Shown: positions 1 to 10,310, counted from the first letter of the stretch. The stretch is 64,000 bases of DNA from Vibrio injensis (GCF_001895205.1 NZ_BDJF01000016.1:558001-622000); one strand, 5' to 3'. Numbers and translations: made by a program. The notes: generated by a model not told the origin, from the sequence alone.

Positions 1-355
1 GCTGAGCATGAGATAACTCGGTCATCGATTGAGTACCCGATGTCGCAGGAATGATTTTTATACCATGTGGCCCTTCAACAATGGAGTCTTTTAATTCACA
101 TTCGCCCGCTAATACGTGACCTAGGTTACGTTTAGGGCGAATTCCGAGCATTACGTCAACATTAGCCAATCCTAAGTCGGCGTCCAACACCATGACTTTT
201 TTCCCTTGGCGAGCCATGCAGATAGCCATTCCAAGCGCTACGTTCGACTTGCCAACTCCGCCTTTTCCACCCGTCACTGCAATGACTTTGGTCACTGAAG
301 GTTGAGTTAAACGGCGTAAGCCGCTTGCTTGATCATATATCATTTTATTCGTCAT
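1..355 (-). CDS. flhG: FlhG (MinD-like ATPase), N-terminal part, cut by window edge
   Basis: MinD/ParA-family ATPase that limits the number of polar flagella, working with FlhF. About 118 N-terminal residues are present and the rest lies before base 1. The start ATG is at 355 on the minus strand. The first 20 residues carry DQASGLRRL, the short N-terminal motif known in FlhG proteins to stimulate the FlhF GTPase. A deviant Walker A, GGKGGVGKS, follows near residues 29-37, then LDADLGLANVDV near residue 57, which is typical of MinD-like proteins. It starts 13 bases after flhF ends, so it is the third gene of flhA-flhF-flhG. The family call is secure; only completeness is unknown. Confidence 0.95.
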   Translation of the reverse strand, partial: MTNKMIYDQASGLRRLTQPSVTKVIAVTGGKGGVGKSNVALGMAICMARQGKKVMVLDADLGLANVDVMLGIRPKRNLGHVLAGECELKDSIVEGPHGIKIIPATSGTQSMTELSHAQ

Positions 356-368
356 ATTTGTCCGCCGC

Positions 369-1841
369 CTAGAATCTCTCTGAATCGCTATTCCAGTAAT
401 GAGGTTCATTCTCTGTCGACTTCTCTAGTAACTCATTTGCTTTTGCCACCATGTACTTTGGCTGAGCAATCACTATGTCTTCGGGTACACGCTGTCCGTT
501 AGCAATGTAAGCTACGGGTAGCGCATTTTGAACGACAACACTGACAAACTCTCCTAAGCTCAAACACTCATCGAGCTTAGTCATAATGCACCCAGAAAGA
601 GGAATTCTCCGAAAGTGCTCAATCGTCTCCTGTAGCACTTTACGCTGTGCTGTAGCGGGTAATACAAGGTAGCTATGGATCACTTCATCGCTCTCTTGCA
701 TTAAGGTATCCAATTGCTCAGATAGACGTACATCACGTTGCCCCATACCTGCAGTATCAACGAGGATCAAGCGTCGATTACGTAACTGATGAATTACATC
801 GGCTAACTCTTTGGAATCTTTAGCAACTCTTACTGGACAACCCATAATTCGACCATAAATCGAGAGTTGTTCATGAGCACCAATTCGATAGGTATCAGTA
901 GTAATTAATGCGACATTATCTGAGCCATACTCCATCGCTGCACGAGCCGCTAATTTAGCAACCGTCGTCGTTTTACCCACTCCAGTTGGACCCAGTAATG
1001 CAACGACCCCGCCGCGTTGTAAAATATCTTTTTTGACTACAGGGATTTGATCGGAGACTAAGCCGAGTAAAGCTTTCCACGCTTTCGGTGGCGGCGTTTC
1101 CTCGGGGATATAACAAGCGAGTTGATCAGCCAACTCCAAAGAAACACCCATGCGTTCCAAACGCTTAATCAGCATCGCTCGCAAAGGCTCGCGACGCTCC
1201 ACTTCTTGCCACATTAATCCCGATACTTGGTGCTCAAGCAAACGTCGAATTGAGTTCATCTCTTCGCGCATACTCTCTAACTCTTGCTGAGTCAGTGTTG
1301 GTTCATTGTCTCGTTTCGGTTCGTAACGTGAAGAATCTAAACGGGGTCGTTGACGAGACGTTGGACTATCTTCGGCCATTAACTTTGCGAGCGCGCTTTC
1401 GTTCGCCAATTGTCGGTTAGGGGCCGTTTTAGCCTGGTTGCGCTGCAATAATGCTGTTAATGAGTCTTCATTTTCTGCACGATGCTCGGTATCTGGTGTT
1501 TGGCTATACTGTTTTAGCATGCTAGCAAAGCGCTGAGTCATGGAAGCACCATTGGCATTGCTGGCTTTTAAACTGACTCGATCGTCTTCCAGCTCTCTTG
1601 CGCTATGACGAGTGGATAGATTGAGCTTACGATTATCATGATGAGCTGGCGAGGCTCGATAAGATTTCGTCGCGACAGGAGCAGGGGAGGATGAAGCTGA
1701 ATCCGCATCAACCGCGGCGACAATTTCGACACCTCCTGCGACTTTTTTGTTCGACATAATGACAGCTTCCGCTCCAAGCTCTTCTTTCACTTGCAGCAGC
1801 GCCATTCGCATGTCTTTCGCAAAAAATCGTTTAATTTTCAA
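369..1841 (-). CDS. flhF: FlhF, SRP-family GTPase for polar flagellum placement
   Basis: Signal-recognition-particle-type GTPase that marks the cell pole where the flagellum is assembled. The 490 residues have the usual FlhF plan: a basic N-terminus (MKIKRFFAKDM), a low-complexity region to about residue 190, then the NG domain. Visible GTPase motifs are GPTGVGKTTT (about 281-290), DTYRIGAHEQL (about 315), DTAGMGQRD (about 358) and TKLDE (about 420). It lies 30 bases after flhA and 13 before flhG, so the three genes are co-transcribed. Only the B-domain sequence is variable, as expected for the family. Confidence 0.97.
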   Translation of the reverse strand: MKIKRFFAKDMRMALLQVKEELGAEAVIMSNKKVAGGVEIVAAVDADSASSSPAPVATKSYRASPAHHDNRKLNLSTRHSARELEDDRVSLKASNANGASMTQRFASMLKQYSQTPDTEHRAENEDSLTALLQRNQAKTAPNRQLANESALAKLMAEDSPTSRQRPRLDSSRYEPKRDNEPTLTQQELESMREEMNSIRRLLEHQVSGLMWQEVERREPLRAMLIKRLERMGVSLELADQLACYIPEETPPPKAWKALLGLVSDQIPVVKKDILQRGGVVALLGPTGVGKTTTVAKLAARAAMEYGSDNVALITTDTYRIGAHEQLSIYGRIMGCPVRVAKDSKELADVIHQLRNRRLILVDTAGMGQRDVRLSEQLDTLMQESDEVIHSYLVLPATAQRKVLQETIEHFRRIPLSGCIMTKLDECLSLGEFVSVVVQNALPVAYIANGQRVPEDIVIAQPKYMVAKANELLEKSTENEPHYWNSDSERF

Positions 1842-1871
1842 GGCAGATATCCGTACTGTTGGTTAACGTGG

Positions 1872-3965
1872 TTAGTTACCCACTGCCTGTACAATTCGAA
1901 TCTGTTTCTCATCCGGGATCTCTTGATAGGAGAGAACTCTGAGATTTGGAATTGTATTTTTGACAAACTTAGCTAACGTTGAACGCAAGACACCAGAAGT
2001 CAATAATACAGCGGGTTCCCCTTTAAGCTCTTGCTCTTGAGTCGCTTGGCTAAGCGCCATTTGTAAACGTTCCGCCAAACCAGGTTCAATGCCTGCGGAC
2101 TCTCCGCCTGAAGCTTGCATGGTTTGATGCAATATCTGTTCCAGCTCAGGGATAAGAGTAATAACCGGCAACTCAGGTTCTATACCATTGATTTCCTGAA
2201 CAATTAATCGTTTCAATGCGATACGTACTGCAGCGGTCAAAATGTCAGGTTCTTGACTCTTACCTGCATATTCAGACAAAGTTTGAACAATCGTGCGGAT
2301 GTCTCGGATTGGGATCGCTTCATTGAGTAAGTTTTGCAGTACTTTAACCACTACCCCGAGTGATAATTGGTCAGGGACAAAACCATCAACCAATCTTGGT
2401 GCCGTGCGTCCAAGTAGTTCAAGTAAGTTTTGTACTTCTTCATGACCAATTAACTGTGCAGCGTTATTGGTCAGTAATTGACTCAAATGTGTCGCTAATA
2501 CGGTCGAGGCATCCACTACCGTGTAACCCAGTGCTTGAGCATGCTCACGCTGCTCTTCACGTATCCACACAGCTTCTAAACCAAAGGCGGGATCGTAAGT
2601 ATGTTCACCATCGATCATACCGTATACTTGGCCGGGGTTAATGGCGAGTTCTTGATCGGGTCTAATTTCGGCTTCACCAACAGCAACACCCATTAAAGTA
2701 ATCCGGTAACTATTTGGTGTCAGCTCAAGGTTATCGCGAATATGTACTGGAGGAATTAAAAAACCAAAATCTTGTGACAGTTTTTTACGGACACCTTTGA
2801 CACGATCCAACAACTCCCCACCTTGATCTCTATCGACCAAAGGTATCAAACGGTAACCTACTTCTAAACCAATCACATCAACAGGCTGTACATCATCCCA
2901 AGATAATTCACGTAATGTTGGGGCATCTCCGTCCGCTTTAACGGGCAACTTAGCCTCTTCTTTCTCTTTTGTTTGTTTACGTTGCAACCAGTACGCAGCG
3001 CCACCGGCTAAGGCTGCCAGTAATAAAAAAGAAAAGTGTGGCATTCCAGGCACCACGCCCATAACACCCAGTATCCCAGCGGTAATCGTTAAGGCTTTAG
3101 GATTATCAAATAACTGGAAAATGAGCTGTTCACCCATATCTTCATCGGTATTTTGTCGGGTAACCATAATGGCCGCACCGATAGAAAGCAGTAACGAGGG
3201 GATCTGCGCCACTAAACCGTCACCAATGGTCAACAGAATATAGATTTCCATCGCTTGGCTAAAACTCAAATCGTATTGGATCATGCCAATGATTAAGCCA
3301 CCAACAATGTTAATAAACAGGATCAAAATACCGGCGATAGCATCACCTTTAACAAACTTTGATGCACCATCCATTGAACCATAGAAATCCGCTTCTTTCG
3401 TCACTTCAAAACGGCGAGTTCGTGCTTGCTCTTGATCAATCAGACCGGCGTTCAAATCAGCATCGATTGCCATCTGTTTACCGGGTAACGCATCAAGCGT
3501 AAAACGTGCACTTACTTCTGAAATCCGTCCAGCACCTTTGGTGACAACCATGAAGTTAATGATCATCAAAATAAGGAAGACAACCAAACCAACAGCGTAA
3601 TTACCACCAATAACTACACTACCAAAGGCTTCAATCACGTTACCTGCAGCACCAGAACCTTCATGTCCATGCAATAACACCACACGAGTTGAAGCTACGT
3701 TTAAGGCTAAACGCAGTAACGTAGCGATCAATAATACGGTGGGAAACGCAGCAAAATCGAGCGGGCGACGGGTATAGACGGTTACCAGTAACACCACCAT
3801 CGATAACGCAATATTAAAGGTAAAAAATAAATCGAGTAAAAACGCAGGAATGGGTAAGACCACCATGGCCAACGTGGCCAATACCATGATTGGCGCGCCA
3901 ATTGCAGGGAGACTGCGTTGTGGAATCTTAGGTAATTTATGAGCAAATGGCAGCGTAAATTTCAT
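1872..3965 (-). CDS. flhA: FlhA, flagellar type III export gate protein
   Basis: Large integral membrane subunit of the flagellar export gate; its cytoplasmic ring receives chaperone-substrate complexes and couples export to the proton motive force. The 697-residue length is normal. Residues of about 20-330 hold eight hydrophobic segments. The conserved FHIPEP-family loop (RFTLDALPGKQMAIDADL) is near 150-170, and the rest (about 350-697) is the soluble domain. It is the first gene of flhA-flhF-flhG. A sigma-54-type promoter lies 70-90 bases upstream, with no other gene between. Confidence 0.98.
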   Translation of the reverse strand: MKFTLPFAHKLPKIPQRSLPAIGAPIMVLATLAMVVLPIPAFLLDLFFTFNIALSMVVLLVTVYTRRPLDFAAFPTVLLIATLLRLALNVASTRVVLLHGHEGSGAAGNVIEAFGSVVIGGNYAVGLVVFLILMIINFMVVTKGAGRISEVSARFTLDALPGKQMAIDADLNAGLIDQEQARTRRFEVTKEADFYGSMDGASKFVKGDAIAGILILFINIVGGLIIGMIQYDLSFSQAMEIYILLTIGDGLVAQIPSLLLSIGAAIMVTRQNTDEDMGEQLIFQLFDNPKALTITAGILGVMGVVPGMPHFSFLLLAALAGGAAYWLQRKQTKEKEEAKLPVKADGDAPTLRELSWDDVQPVDVIGLEVGYRLIPLVDRDQGGELLDRVKGVRKKLSQDFGFLIPPVHIRDNLELTPNSYRITLMGVAVGEAEIRPDQELAINPGQVYGMIDGEHTYDPAFGLEAVWIREEQREHAQALGYTVVDASTVLATHLSQLLTNNAAQLIGHEEVQNLLELLGRTAPRLVDGFVPDQLSLGVVVKVLQNLLNEAIPIRDIRTIVQTLSEYAGKSQEPDILTAAVRIALKRLIVQEINGIEPELPVITLIPELEQILHQTMQASGGESAGIEPGLAERLQMALSQATQEQELKGEPAVLLTSGVLRSTLAKFVKNTIPNLRVLSYQEIPDEKQIRIVQAVGN

Positions 3966-4036
3966 AGGCCTGCAAATAATAAGTTAATGGAAAATTACGA
4001 CAAAACGGTGTACGAGATCCTAACGAGTAGCTAAGG

Positions 4037-4054
4037 ATGCAAGTTTTAGTCCAG
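4037..4054 (-). promoter_or_regulatory. Putative sigma-54 promoter of flhAFG
   Basis: The minus strand reads CTGGACTAAAACTTGCAT. The invariant GG and GC are separated by exactly 10 bases, as in the TGGCACG-N4-TTGCW consensus; about 9 of 13 defined positions match. The -12 half (TTGCA) is perfect and the -24 half is weaker. A start about 12 bases downstream would give a leader of about 60 bases before flhA. In V. cholerae this operon is known to depend on RpoN and FlrA, which supports the reading. Confidence 0.65.
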
Positions 4055-4128
4055 CTGTGTACGTCAAGAATATGACGACCAGTAGTAAAAGCTTATCTCT
4101 CACTAACATCATATTCATTATGGACGAT

Positions 4129-4160
4129 AAAAAAGCCGCCTAAAAACCAAGGCAGCTTTA
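4129..4160 (-). terminator. Intrinsic terminator after sixA
   Basis: On the minus strand AAAGCTGCCT, loop TGGTTTTT, AGGCGGCTTT forms a stem with one mismatch, followed by T-rich sequence. It lies about 70 bases after the sixA stop and upstream of the flhA promoter, so it separates sixA from the flagellar operon. Confidence 0.75.
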
Positions 4161-4226
4161 TCCCCCGATGGCTGAGAGTATCAACCTCAACTTATTGGGG
4201 TAATCGATAATGTTTATTCGCCCTAA

Positions 4227-4694
4227 TTACGGATAGACATTCCATAATACACTGGCTTGCTTTGTCTCAGGATCAAACTCTAAACCGATAGCACCAGAAG
4301 TAGGAAACATAGGCGCAGGTACGCCTGCAACAAACTCTGCCACTAAATAACCGACCAAAGGCAAATGAGAAATAATCAATAATGTCTCGATTTGCTGCGT
4401 TTGAATCAGGGCCGTTAGATACTCAAAAACATCTTCCGCCTGACCATAAGGGGTAATATCGTCACAGGTCTCTACCTTCGACACAGAAAAACATCCCGAG
4501 ATAACCTGCCAAGTTTGCTGAGCTCGTAAGTAAGGGCTGACCAATACTTTATCAAATTGATCTAACCCTGATTGTTTAGCAAACACACGCGCAACAGCCG
4601 AGGATGCAACTTTTCCTGTTTCGGTTAACGCCCGCTCTGCATCACTGTCCGCATAATGTTCAGCTTCTCCGTGACGCATAATCACAATTTTCAT
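4227..4694 (-). CDS. sixA: SixA-like phosphohistidine phosphatase
   Basis: Histidine-phosphatase-superfamily protein of 155 residues, the usual SixA length. The N-terminus MKIVIMRHGEAE holds the RHG signature (residues 7-9), in which His8 is the expected nucleophile. A second conserved region, LIISHLPLVGYL, supplies the later catalytic His. SixA proteins remove phosphate from phosphohistidine domains; in E. coli the target is the nitrogen PTS protein NPr. Target here is inferred by homology only. It stands alone on the minus strand, divergent from the M16 peptidase gene and closed by a terminator. Confidence 0.9.
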   Translation of the reverse strand: MKIVIMRHGEAEHYADSDAERALTETGKVASSAVARVFAKQSGLDQFDKVLVSPYLRAQQTWQVISGCFSVSKVETCDDITPYGQAEDVFEYLTALIQTQQIETLLIISHLPLVGYLVAEFVAGVPAPMFPTSGAIGLEFDPETKQASVLWNVYP

Positions 4695-4923
4695 ATCTTT
4701 ACCTATTAACCTATTGTCGGCATGCTCTTTGCGCTAGGGCACATTGACCATAAGCATAATTATAACAGTCTACGGTTTAAAGACATCGATGAAGCTAACA
4801 CTCTGCTAAAAAGTTGTTATCACGATGAAAATGACCGTTTGTTCAAAATTTTAATCACCGTCAATTGGCAGGCTGTTATTTCAGCGCCATACTTAATGCT
4901 CATCCCTCGTTTGGAGACCCTCT

Positions 4924-7701
4924 GTGCATATAAGCCCCAATGATAATCATCATTATCGTTATCTCACTTTAGATAATGGATTACGTCTGTTATTAATCCA
5001 TGAACCTGATGCACAGAAATCTGCGGCAGCACTGGCGGTTCGAGTCGGTCATTTTGATGATCCTAGCGACCGACCTGGCATGGCACACTACCTAGAACAC
5101 ATGTTATTTCTGGGTACTGAAAAATACCCTAAAGTCGGCGAGTTTCAAAATTTTATTAGTCAGCATGGCGGCAGTAATAATGCGTGGACAGGGACTGAGC
5201 ATAGCTGCTTCTTCTTCGATATCGATCCCAATGCGTTTGCTAAGGCGCTGGATCGTTTCAGTCAGTTTTTTTTAGCGCCATTATTTAATGCAGAAGCCCT
5301 AGATAAAGAACGTCAAGCGGTTGACTCTGAATTTAAGATGAAACTAAATGATGACTCCAGACGTTTATATCAAGTACACAAAGAAACCATCAATCCAGCT
5401 CATCCTTTTGCGAAATTTTCCGTCGGAAATCAACAGACATTGGCCGATAGAGACGGTGTATCAATCCGTGATGAAGTGATCGCTTTTTACCAAACGTATT
5501 ACTCAGCCGATATCATGACATTAGCGATCATTGGCCCGCAATCACTTGATGAGTTGCAACGCTGGGGGACAGAAGGCTTTTCGACCATAGTCAATACTCA
5601 ACAAGCCGCCAAAAACATTACTCCCCCTTTTGTTGAGCAACAACACACTGGATTATGGCTTTATGTTGAGCCATTAAAAGAAACTCGTAAGCTGATCTTA
5701 AGCTTCCCAATGCCGAGTACGGATGCCTATTATCGATATAAACCCCTCTCCTACTTTGCTCATTTACTCGGCTATGAAGGAGAAGGTAGCTTATTACTGG
5801 CACTAAGAGAGCGAAACTGGATAACCTCTCTCTCTGCTGGAGGTGGAGCCAGTGGCAGTAACTACCGAGAGTTTTCTATCAGTTGTACTTTAACCCAACA
5901 AGGTATTGAACACGTCGACGACATTGTTCAGATGCTATTCCAAACCTTGGCGCTTATTGGCCGTGAAGGACTTAATGAATGGCGCTATCTAGAAAAAAGA
6001 GCGGTACTTGAATCCGTTTTCCGCTATCAAGAAACCTCACGCCCTCTGGATATTGTCAGCCACTTAGTCATCAATATGCAGCACTATCAGCCGGAAGACA
6101 TCATGTATGGTGATTACATGATGCAGGCCTATGATGAGCGCTTATTGAAAACTATTCTCAGCTATCTAGTACCAGAGAACTTGCGAGCAACCCTAATTGC
6201 CCAAGGTCTTAGCTATGATCGCAACGCACAATGGTATGGAACACCCTATGCTTGCCGTTCATTTACTCAGCAACAATTAAGTCAATACCATACTCAGACA
6301 CCTCATTTCTCAGTCAAATTGCCTGAGAAAAATCCTTTTATTTGCCATCAATTAGAACCTAAACCCTTGGTTGATACTACTGATCAGCCACAGATCGTTG
6401 AAGAATTACCCGGTTTTAGATTATGGCATCAGCAAGAGGCTGAGTTTCACGTCCCTAAAGGCGTGACCTATATGGCTATTGATAGCCCTCATGCGGTGTC
6501 AAGCACCCGTAATATTGTTATGACTCGCTTATGCGTAGAGATGTTCCTAGATAGTTTAGCCACCCAAACCTATCAAGCGGAAATCGCTGGGATGAGTTAT
6601 AACCTCTATGCTCATCAAGGTGGTGTTACCCTTTCCATCTCTGGTTTTAGTCAAAAACAACCGCAATTGATGAAAATGATTTTGGGTAAGTTTGCTCAAC
6701 GTGATTTTCAACCAGCACGTTTTGCCACGATTAAACAACAATTAAATCGTAACTGGCGTAATGCAGCGCATGATCGTCCTATTTCACAGTTATTTAACGC
6801 GATGACAGGGTTACTTCAACCAAATAATCCCCCCTATATCGACTTACTTAATGCTCTTGACAGCATAAAACTCGAACATCTCGCCCCCTTTGTGGAATTG
6901 ATTCTTTCTAAACTGCATGTTGAAATGTTCGTCTACGGGGACTGGCTCGCCCAAGAAGCGCTGGTATTGGGAGAAATGCTAAAAACAGCCTTACGAGTCA
7001 ATGATCAAGCTTATCAGGAGTCATTGCGCCCACTGATAACTCTAGGCAACCATGGATCTTTTCAACACGAGGTTCATTGTAATCAGGATGATTCTGCGGT
7101 CGTGGTCTATTATCAATCGCCAGACAGTCAACCACGCAGTATTGCTTTGTATTCACTCGCTAATCATCTAATGTCAGCGACGTTTTTCCATGAAATACGT
7201 ACTAAGCAACAGCTCGGTTATATGGTGGGTACTGGTAATATGCCCCTTAACCTTCATCCAGGCATTGTTCTTTACGTTCAATCCCCACACGCAGCGCCAA
7301 TTGAGCTGATCAACTCAATCGATGAATTTTTAAACGCTTTTTATATGGTGTTGCTCGAATTAAACGAATATCAATGGCATAGCAGTAAAAGAGGGTTATG
7401 GAACCAAATTTCCGCGCCAGATCCGACGTTAAGAAGTCGAGCGCAACGATTATGGGTCGCCATTGGCAATAAAGACTGGACCTTTGATCAACGAGAAACC
7501 GTACTGGCAGAGCTCAAGCGACTTAGTCGCTCTGATATGATCCGCTTTGTCGTTAATCAATTAAAACCGAGAACCGCCAATCGGTTAATTATGCATACCC
7601 AAGGGCAAGGTCATCATCATGCTCCTCCTTTTACTCTTGGGCAACCGATTGATTCGATAGCAGAGTTTCAATTACGCCCTAAAGTTTATGATTTAGGCTA
7701 A
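4924..7701 (+). CDS. M16 (insulinase/pitrilysin) family zinc metallopeptidase
   Basis: A 925-residue zinc peptidase of the insulysin/protease III group. The inverted zinc motif HxxEH is HYLEH at residues 55-59, with the downstream acidic ligand region (ALDKERQAVDSEF) about 70 residues later. NPAHPFAKFSVGN is a typical M16A stretch. The second, inactive half is present, so it is full length. Translation starts at GTG 4924, preceded by TTTGGAGA. Unlike periplasmic E. coli PtrA, no signal peptide is visible, so a cytoplasmic location is inferred. The last 9 bases overlap the convergent yecM gene. The substrate is unknown. Confidence 0.93.
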   Translation: MHISPNDNHHYRYLTLDNGLRLLLIHEPDAQKSAAALAVRVGHFDDPSDRPGMAHYLEHMLFLGTEKYPKVGEFQNFISQHGGSNNAWTGTEHSCFFFDIDPNAFAKALDRFSQFFLAPLFNAEALDKERQAVDSEFKMKLNDDSRRLYQVHKETINPAHPFAKFSVGNQQTLADRDGVSIRDEVIAFYQTYYSADIMTLAIIGPQSLDELQRWGTEGFSTIVNTQQAAKNITPPFVEQQHTGLWLYVEPLKETRKLILSFPMPSTDAYYRYKPLSYFAHLLGYEGEGSLLLALRERNWITSLSAGGGASGSNYREFSISCTLTQQGIEHVDDIVQMLFQTLALIGREGLNEWRYLEKRAVLESVFRYQETSRPLDIVSHLVINMQHYQPEDIMYGDYMMQAYDERLLKTILSYLVPENLRATLIAQGLSYDRNAQWYGTPYACRSFTQQQLSQYHTQTPHFSVKLPEKNPFICHQLEPKPLVDTTDQPQIVEELPGFRLWHQQEAEFHVPKGVTYMAIDSPHAVSSTRNIVMTRLCVEMFLDSLATQTYQAEIAGMSYNLYAHQGGVTLSISGFSQKQPQLMKMILGKFAQRDFQPARFATIKQQLNRNWRNAAHDRPISQLFNAMTGLLQPNNPPYIDLLNALDSIKLEHLAPFVELILSKLHVEMFVYGDWLAQEALVLGEMLKTALRVNDQAYQESLRPLITLGNHGSFQHEVHCNQDDSAVVVYYQSPDSQPRSIALYSLANHLMSATFFHEIRTKQQLGYMVGTGNMPLNLHPGIVLYVQSPHAAPIELINSIDEFLNAFYMVLLELNEYQWHSSKRGLWNQISAPDPTLRSRAQRLWVAIGNKDWTFDQRETVLAELKRLSRSDMIRFVVNQLKPRTANRLIMHTQGQGHHHAPPFTLGQPIDSIAEFQLRPKVYDLG

Positions 7702-8292
7702 TCTTTCGGACTCAATCACTTGCCTTAAGCTGTAAGGATGCAGCTTAAGGCAAACTCCCTGCCATTTAAAAGCAACCGTTGGGTTTGCAAGCCGCTCCCC
7801 TTCACCTTGTGGACTGGAAAGTTTAACCTTAACTCCCAATGCCGCTAATGAATCCCAACGCTTCGCTAATTCAGGAAAGCGTTGCAAAATAGCCTGCAGA
7901 TAGGCGTGTGCTGATGTGGTCTCCGCGTGAAAAACAAATTCAACGTGCTCCCATCCTTGCGTCGGGTAACACTTTCCTTCCACTGGATAAGGCAGTTCTA
8001 AACAGGCGATCGCCCTGTGCTCATAAACAATGGGCTGGCGTAAATCCAACACGATAATAGGCCGACCATTGATATTCGCCTCAGAGAGTAAAGCGCCATA
8101 CTCCAACCAAGCCTGATGAGCAGCTTGAGCCAGTGGCCACTGGTTGATCCTAAGCGCGATATGATCAATCGCGAACGATGACAGGTCCATGTGTAAAATC
8201 TTGCATAATTGATGAATTTTATCCATAAAATCATCAACTTTACTTTTCATCTGCTCGGGGTGAAGTCCAGAATTGATAAGTAATTCAGACAT
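7693..8292 (-). CDS. yecM: YecM family protein
   Basis: About 199 residues. It closely follows the YecM pattern: IDHIALR near residue 45, LLSEANINGRPI near 75, YPTQGWEHVEF near 120, SSPQGEGERLANPT near 165, and a KLHPYSLRQVIESE tail. YecM has a vicinal-oxygen-chelate-like fold with predicted metal binding but no established reaction. I chose ATG 8292 because GGATGATT sits at ribosome-binding distance from it; an in-frame ATG at 8301 overlaps that site. It is next to argS, as in E. coli, and overlaps the M16 peptidase gene tail-to-tail. Confidence 0.88.
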   Translation of the reverse strand: MSELLINSGLHPEQMKSKVDDFMDKIHQLCKILHMDLSSFAIDHIALRINQWPLAQAAHQAWLEYGALLSEANINGRPIIVLDLRQPIVYEHRAIACLELPYPVEGKCYPTQGWEHVEFVFHAETTSAHAYLQAILQRFPELAKRWDSLAALGVKVKLSSPQGEGERLANPTVAFKWQGVCLKLHPYSLRQVIESERLA

Positions 8293-8499
8293 AATAATCA
8301 TCCAAAATCGGTATTTTCAGCTGATAGTATCAAGATTCCTCTTTAAAGTAGAAAAATACCTAATTTTCTCCCTATGTGCCTTCTCATAAAATTGTTATTA
8401 TGAGCGGTAAATTACCAACAGAATCGAGATATGCACTCTACTACCCTGTAGTGAATAAAATGCATACCAAACCAGTTTCCAGAATCAAAGGACACGCGT

Positions 8500-10233
8500 G
8501 TGAATATTCAAGCACTGATTAATGATAAAGTCTCTCAGGCTCTTGAAGCCGCTGGTGCACCTGCAGGAAGTCCTGCAGCAGTACGTCAATCTGCAAAACC
8601 ACAATTCGGTGATTATCAAGCGAACGGCGTAATGGGCGTCGCCAAACAGTTGGGGATGAATCCGCGAGAATTCGCACAGAAAGTGATTGATGTATTGGAT
8701 CTCGATGGCATTGCCTGTAAAACCGAAATCGCAGGGCCGGGTTTTATTAATATTTTCTTAAGTGAAGATTTTCTTGCTCAGCAAGCCGAATTGGCCCTTG
8801 CTGATGCTCAGCTCGGAGTCAGTAAAGCTGAACCACAAACCATTGTCGTTGATTACTCCGCTCCTAACGTGGCAAAAGAGATGCACGTGGGCCATTTACG
8901 CTCGACAATCATCGGTGATGCCGTCGTTCGTACGCTGGAGTTTTTAGGTCATAACGTGATCCGAGCCAACCATATCGGTGACTGGGGAACTCAGTTCGGT
9001 ATGTTGATTGCCAATCTTGAGCGTGTACAGCAACAGTCTGGCGAAGTCTCGATGGAGCTCTCTGATTTAGAAGCTTTCTATCGCGAATCCAAAAAACTTT
9101 ATGACGAAGACGAAGAATTTGCTGCTAAGGCACGTAACTACGTGGTGAAACTGCAAAGTGGTGATGCTTTCTGCCTAGAGATGTGGAAGAAGCTGGTCGA
9201 TGTGACCATGATTCAAAACCAACAAAACTATGACCGCCTCAATGTTTCATTATCGCGTGATAATGTCATGGGTGAAAGTATGTACAACGATATGCTACCG
9301 GGTATCGTCGCTGATCTAAAAGAAAAGGGCATTGCTCAAGAAGATGACGGCGCTCAAGTTGTCTTTTTAGATGAATACAAAAATAAAGATGGTGAGCCAA
9401 TGGGCGTTATCATCCAGAAACGTGATGGTGGTTTCTTGTATACCACTACCGATATTGCTTGTGCGAAGTATCGTTATGAAACACTGGGCGCGGACCGTGT
9501 TCTGTACTTCATCGATTCCAGACAGCATCAGCACCTCATGCAAGCGTGGACCATCGTACGTAAAGCAGGCTATATCCCTGAGCATGTGTCACTTGAACAC
9601 CACGCGTTTGGTATGATGCTAGGTAAAGATGGTCGTCCGTTTAAAACTCGTGCAGGTGGGACTGTGCGTCTTGCCGATCTACTCGATGAAGCACAAGTAC
9701 GCGCTGCGGCACTGATTGAAGCGAAAAATCCAGATTTAAGCGTAGAAGAGAAAAGCAGTATTGCCACCACTGTCGCAATGGCTGCCGTAAAGTATGCCGA
9801 TCTGTCAAAACATCGTACCACCGATTATATTTTCGATTGGGACAATATGTTGGCATTTGAAGGTAATACTGCGCCTTATATGCAGTACGCTTACACTCGT
9901 GTTGCCTCAATCTTTGCTAAAGCTGGTATTTCAATGGATGAACTTACTGGCCAAATCATTATTGGTGAAGAAAAAGAAAAAGCTTTGATCGCTAAACTGC
10001 TGCAGTTTGAAGAAGCGGTACAAGCCGTCGCCCGTGAAGGTCAGCCACACATCATGTGTAGTTACCTGTTTGAACTGGCTGGCCAATTCTCTAGTTTCTA
10101 TGAAGCTTGTCCAATCTTGGTTGCGAGCAATGAAGAGAGCAAGCAGAGCCGCTTGAAACTTGCTGCGCTGACAGCAAAAACCATCAAACAAGGCTTGGAT
10201 CTACTCGGCATTAACACTCTAGAACGAATGTAA
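8500..10233 (+). CDS. argS: Arginyl-tRNA synthetase
   Basis: Class I aminoacyl-tRNA synthetase that charges tRNA-Arg. The 577-residue length matches the bacterial enzyme. The N-terminal domain (residues 1-110) is followed by [16 protein letters not shown], the HIGH-equivalent motif (HVGH at 129-132). The KMSK region is replaced by the [14 protein letters not shown] type usual in ArgRS. The C-terminal anticodon-binding domain includes [12 protein letters not shown]. The start is GTG 8500 with AAAGGA eight bases upstream. It is monocistronic, closed by a strong hairpin at 10282. Confidence 0.98.
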   Translation: MNIQALINDKVSQALEAAGAPAGSPAAVRQSAKPQFGDYQANGVMGVAKQLGMNPREFAQKVIDVLDLDGIACKTEIAGPGFINIFLSEDFLAQQAELALADAQLGVSKAEPQTIVVDYSAPNVAKEMHVGHLRSTIIGDAVVRTLEFLGHNVIRANHIGDWGTQFGMLIANLERVQQQSGEVSMELSDLEAFYRESKKLYDEDEEFAAKARNYVVKLQSGDAFCLEMWKKLVDVTMIQNQQNYDRLNVSLSRDNVMGESMYNDMLPGIVADLKEKGIAQEDDGAQVVFLDEYKNKDGEPMGVIIQKRDGGFLYTTTDIACAKYRYETLGADRVLYFIDSRQHQHLMQAWTIVRKAGYIPEHVSLEHHAFGMMLGKDGRPFKTRAGGTVRLADLLDEAQVRAAALIEAKNPDLSVEEKSSIATTVAMAAVKYADLSKHRTTDYIFDWDNMLAFEGNTAPYMQYAYTRVASIFAKAGISMDELTGQIIIGEEKEKALIAKLLQFEEAVQAVAREGQPHIMCSYLFELAGQFSSFYEACPILVASNEESKQSRLKLAALTAKTIKQGLDLLGINTLERM

Positions 10234-10281
10234 GTAGCGAGCTTCTCGTCAACGACGAATCAATACAATATATTAAGAACA

Positions 10282-10310
10282 AAAGGCTGGCATTGTGCCA
10301 GCCTTTATTA
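10282..10310 (+). terminator. Intrinsic terminator after argS
   Basis: AAAGGCTGGC, a four-base loop, then GCCAGCCTTT forms a nearly perfect 10-base-pair stem followed by ATTA. It lies about 50 bases after the argS stop and before the HIT gene. Confidence 0.85.

Noticed and set aside
4722..4943. 73-codon plus-strand ORF before the M16 peptidase gene
   Set aside because: It overlaps the peptidase start, has no ribosome-binding site or recognisable motif, and lies in a promoter region.
9371..10191. Several out-of-frame ORFs over argS on both strands
   Set aside because: Shadows of the strongly conserved argS frame; no independent signals.
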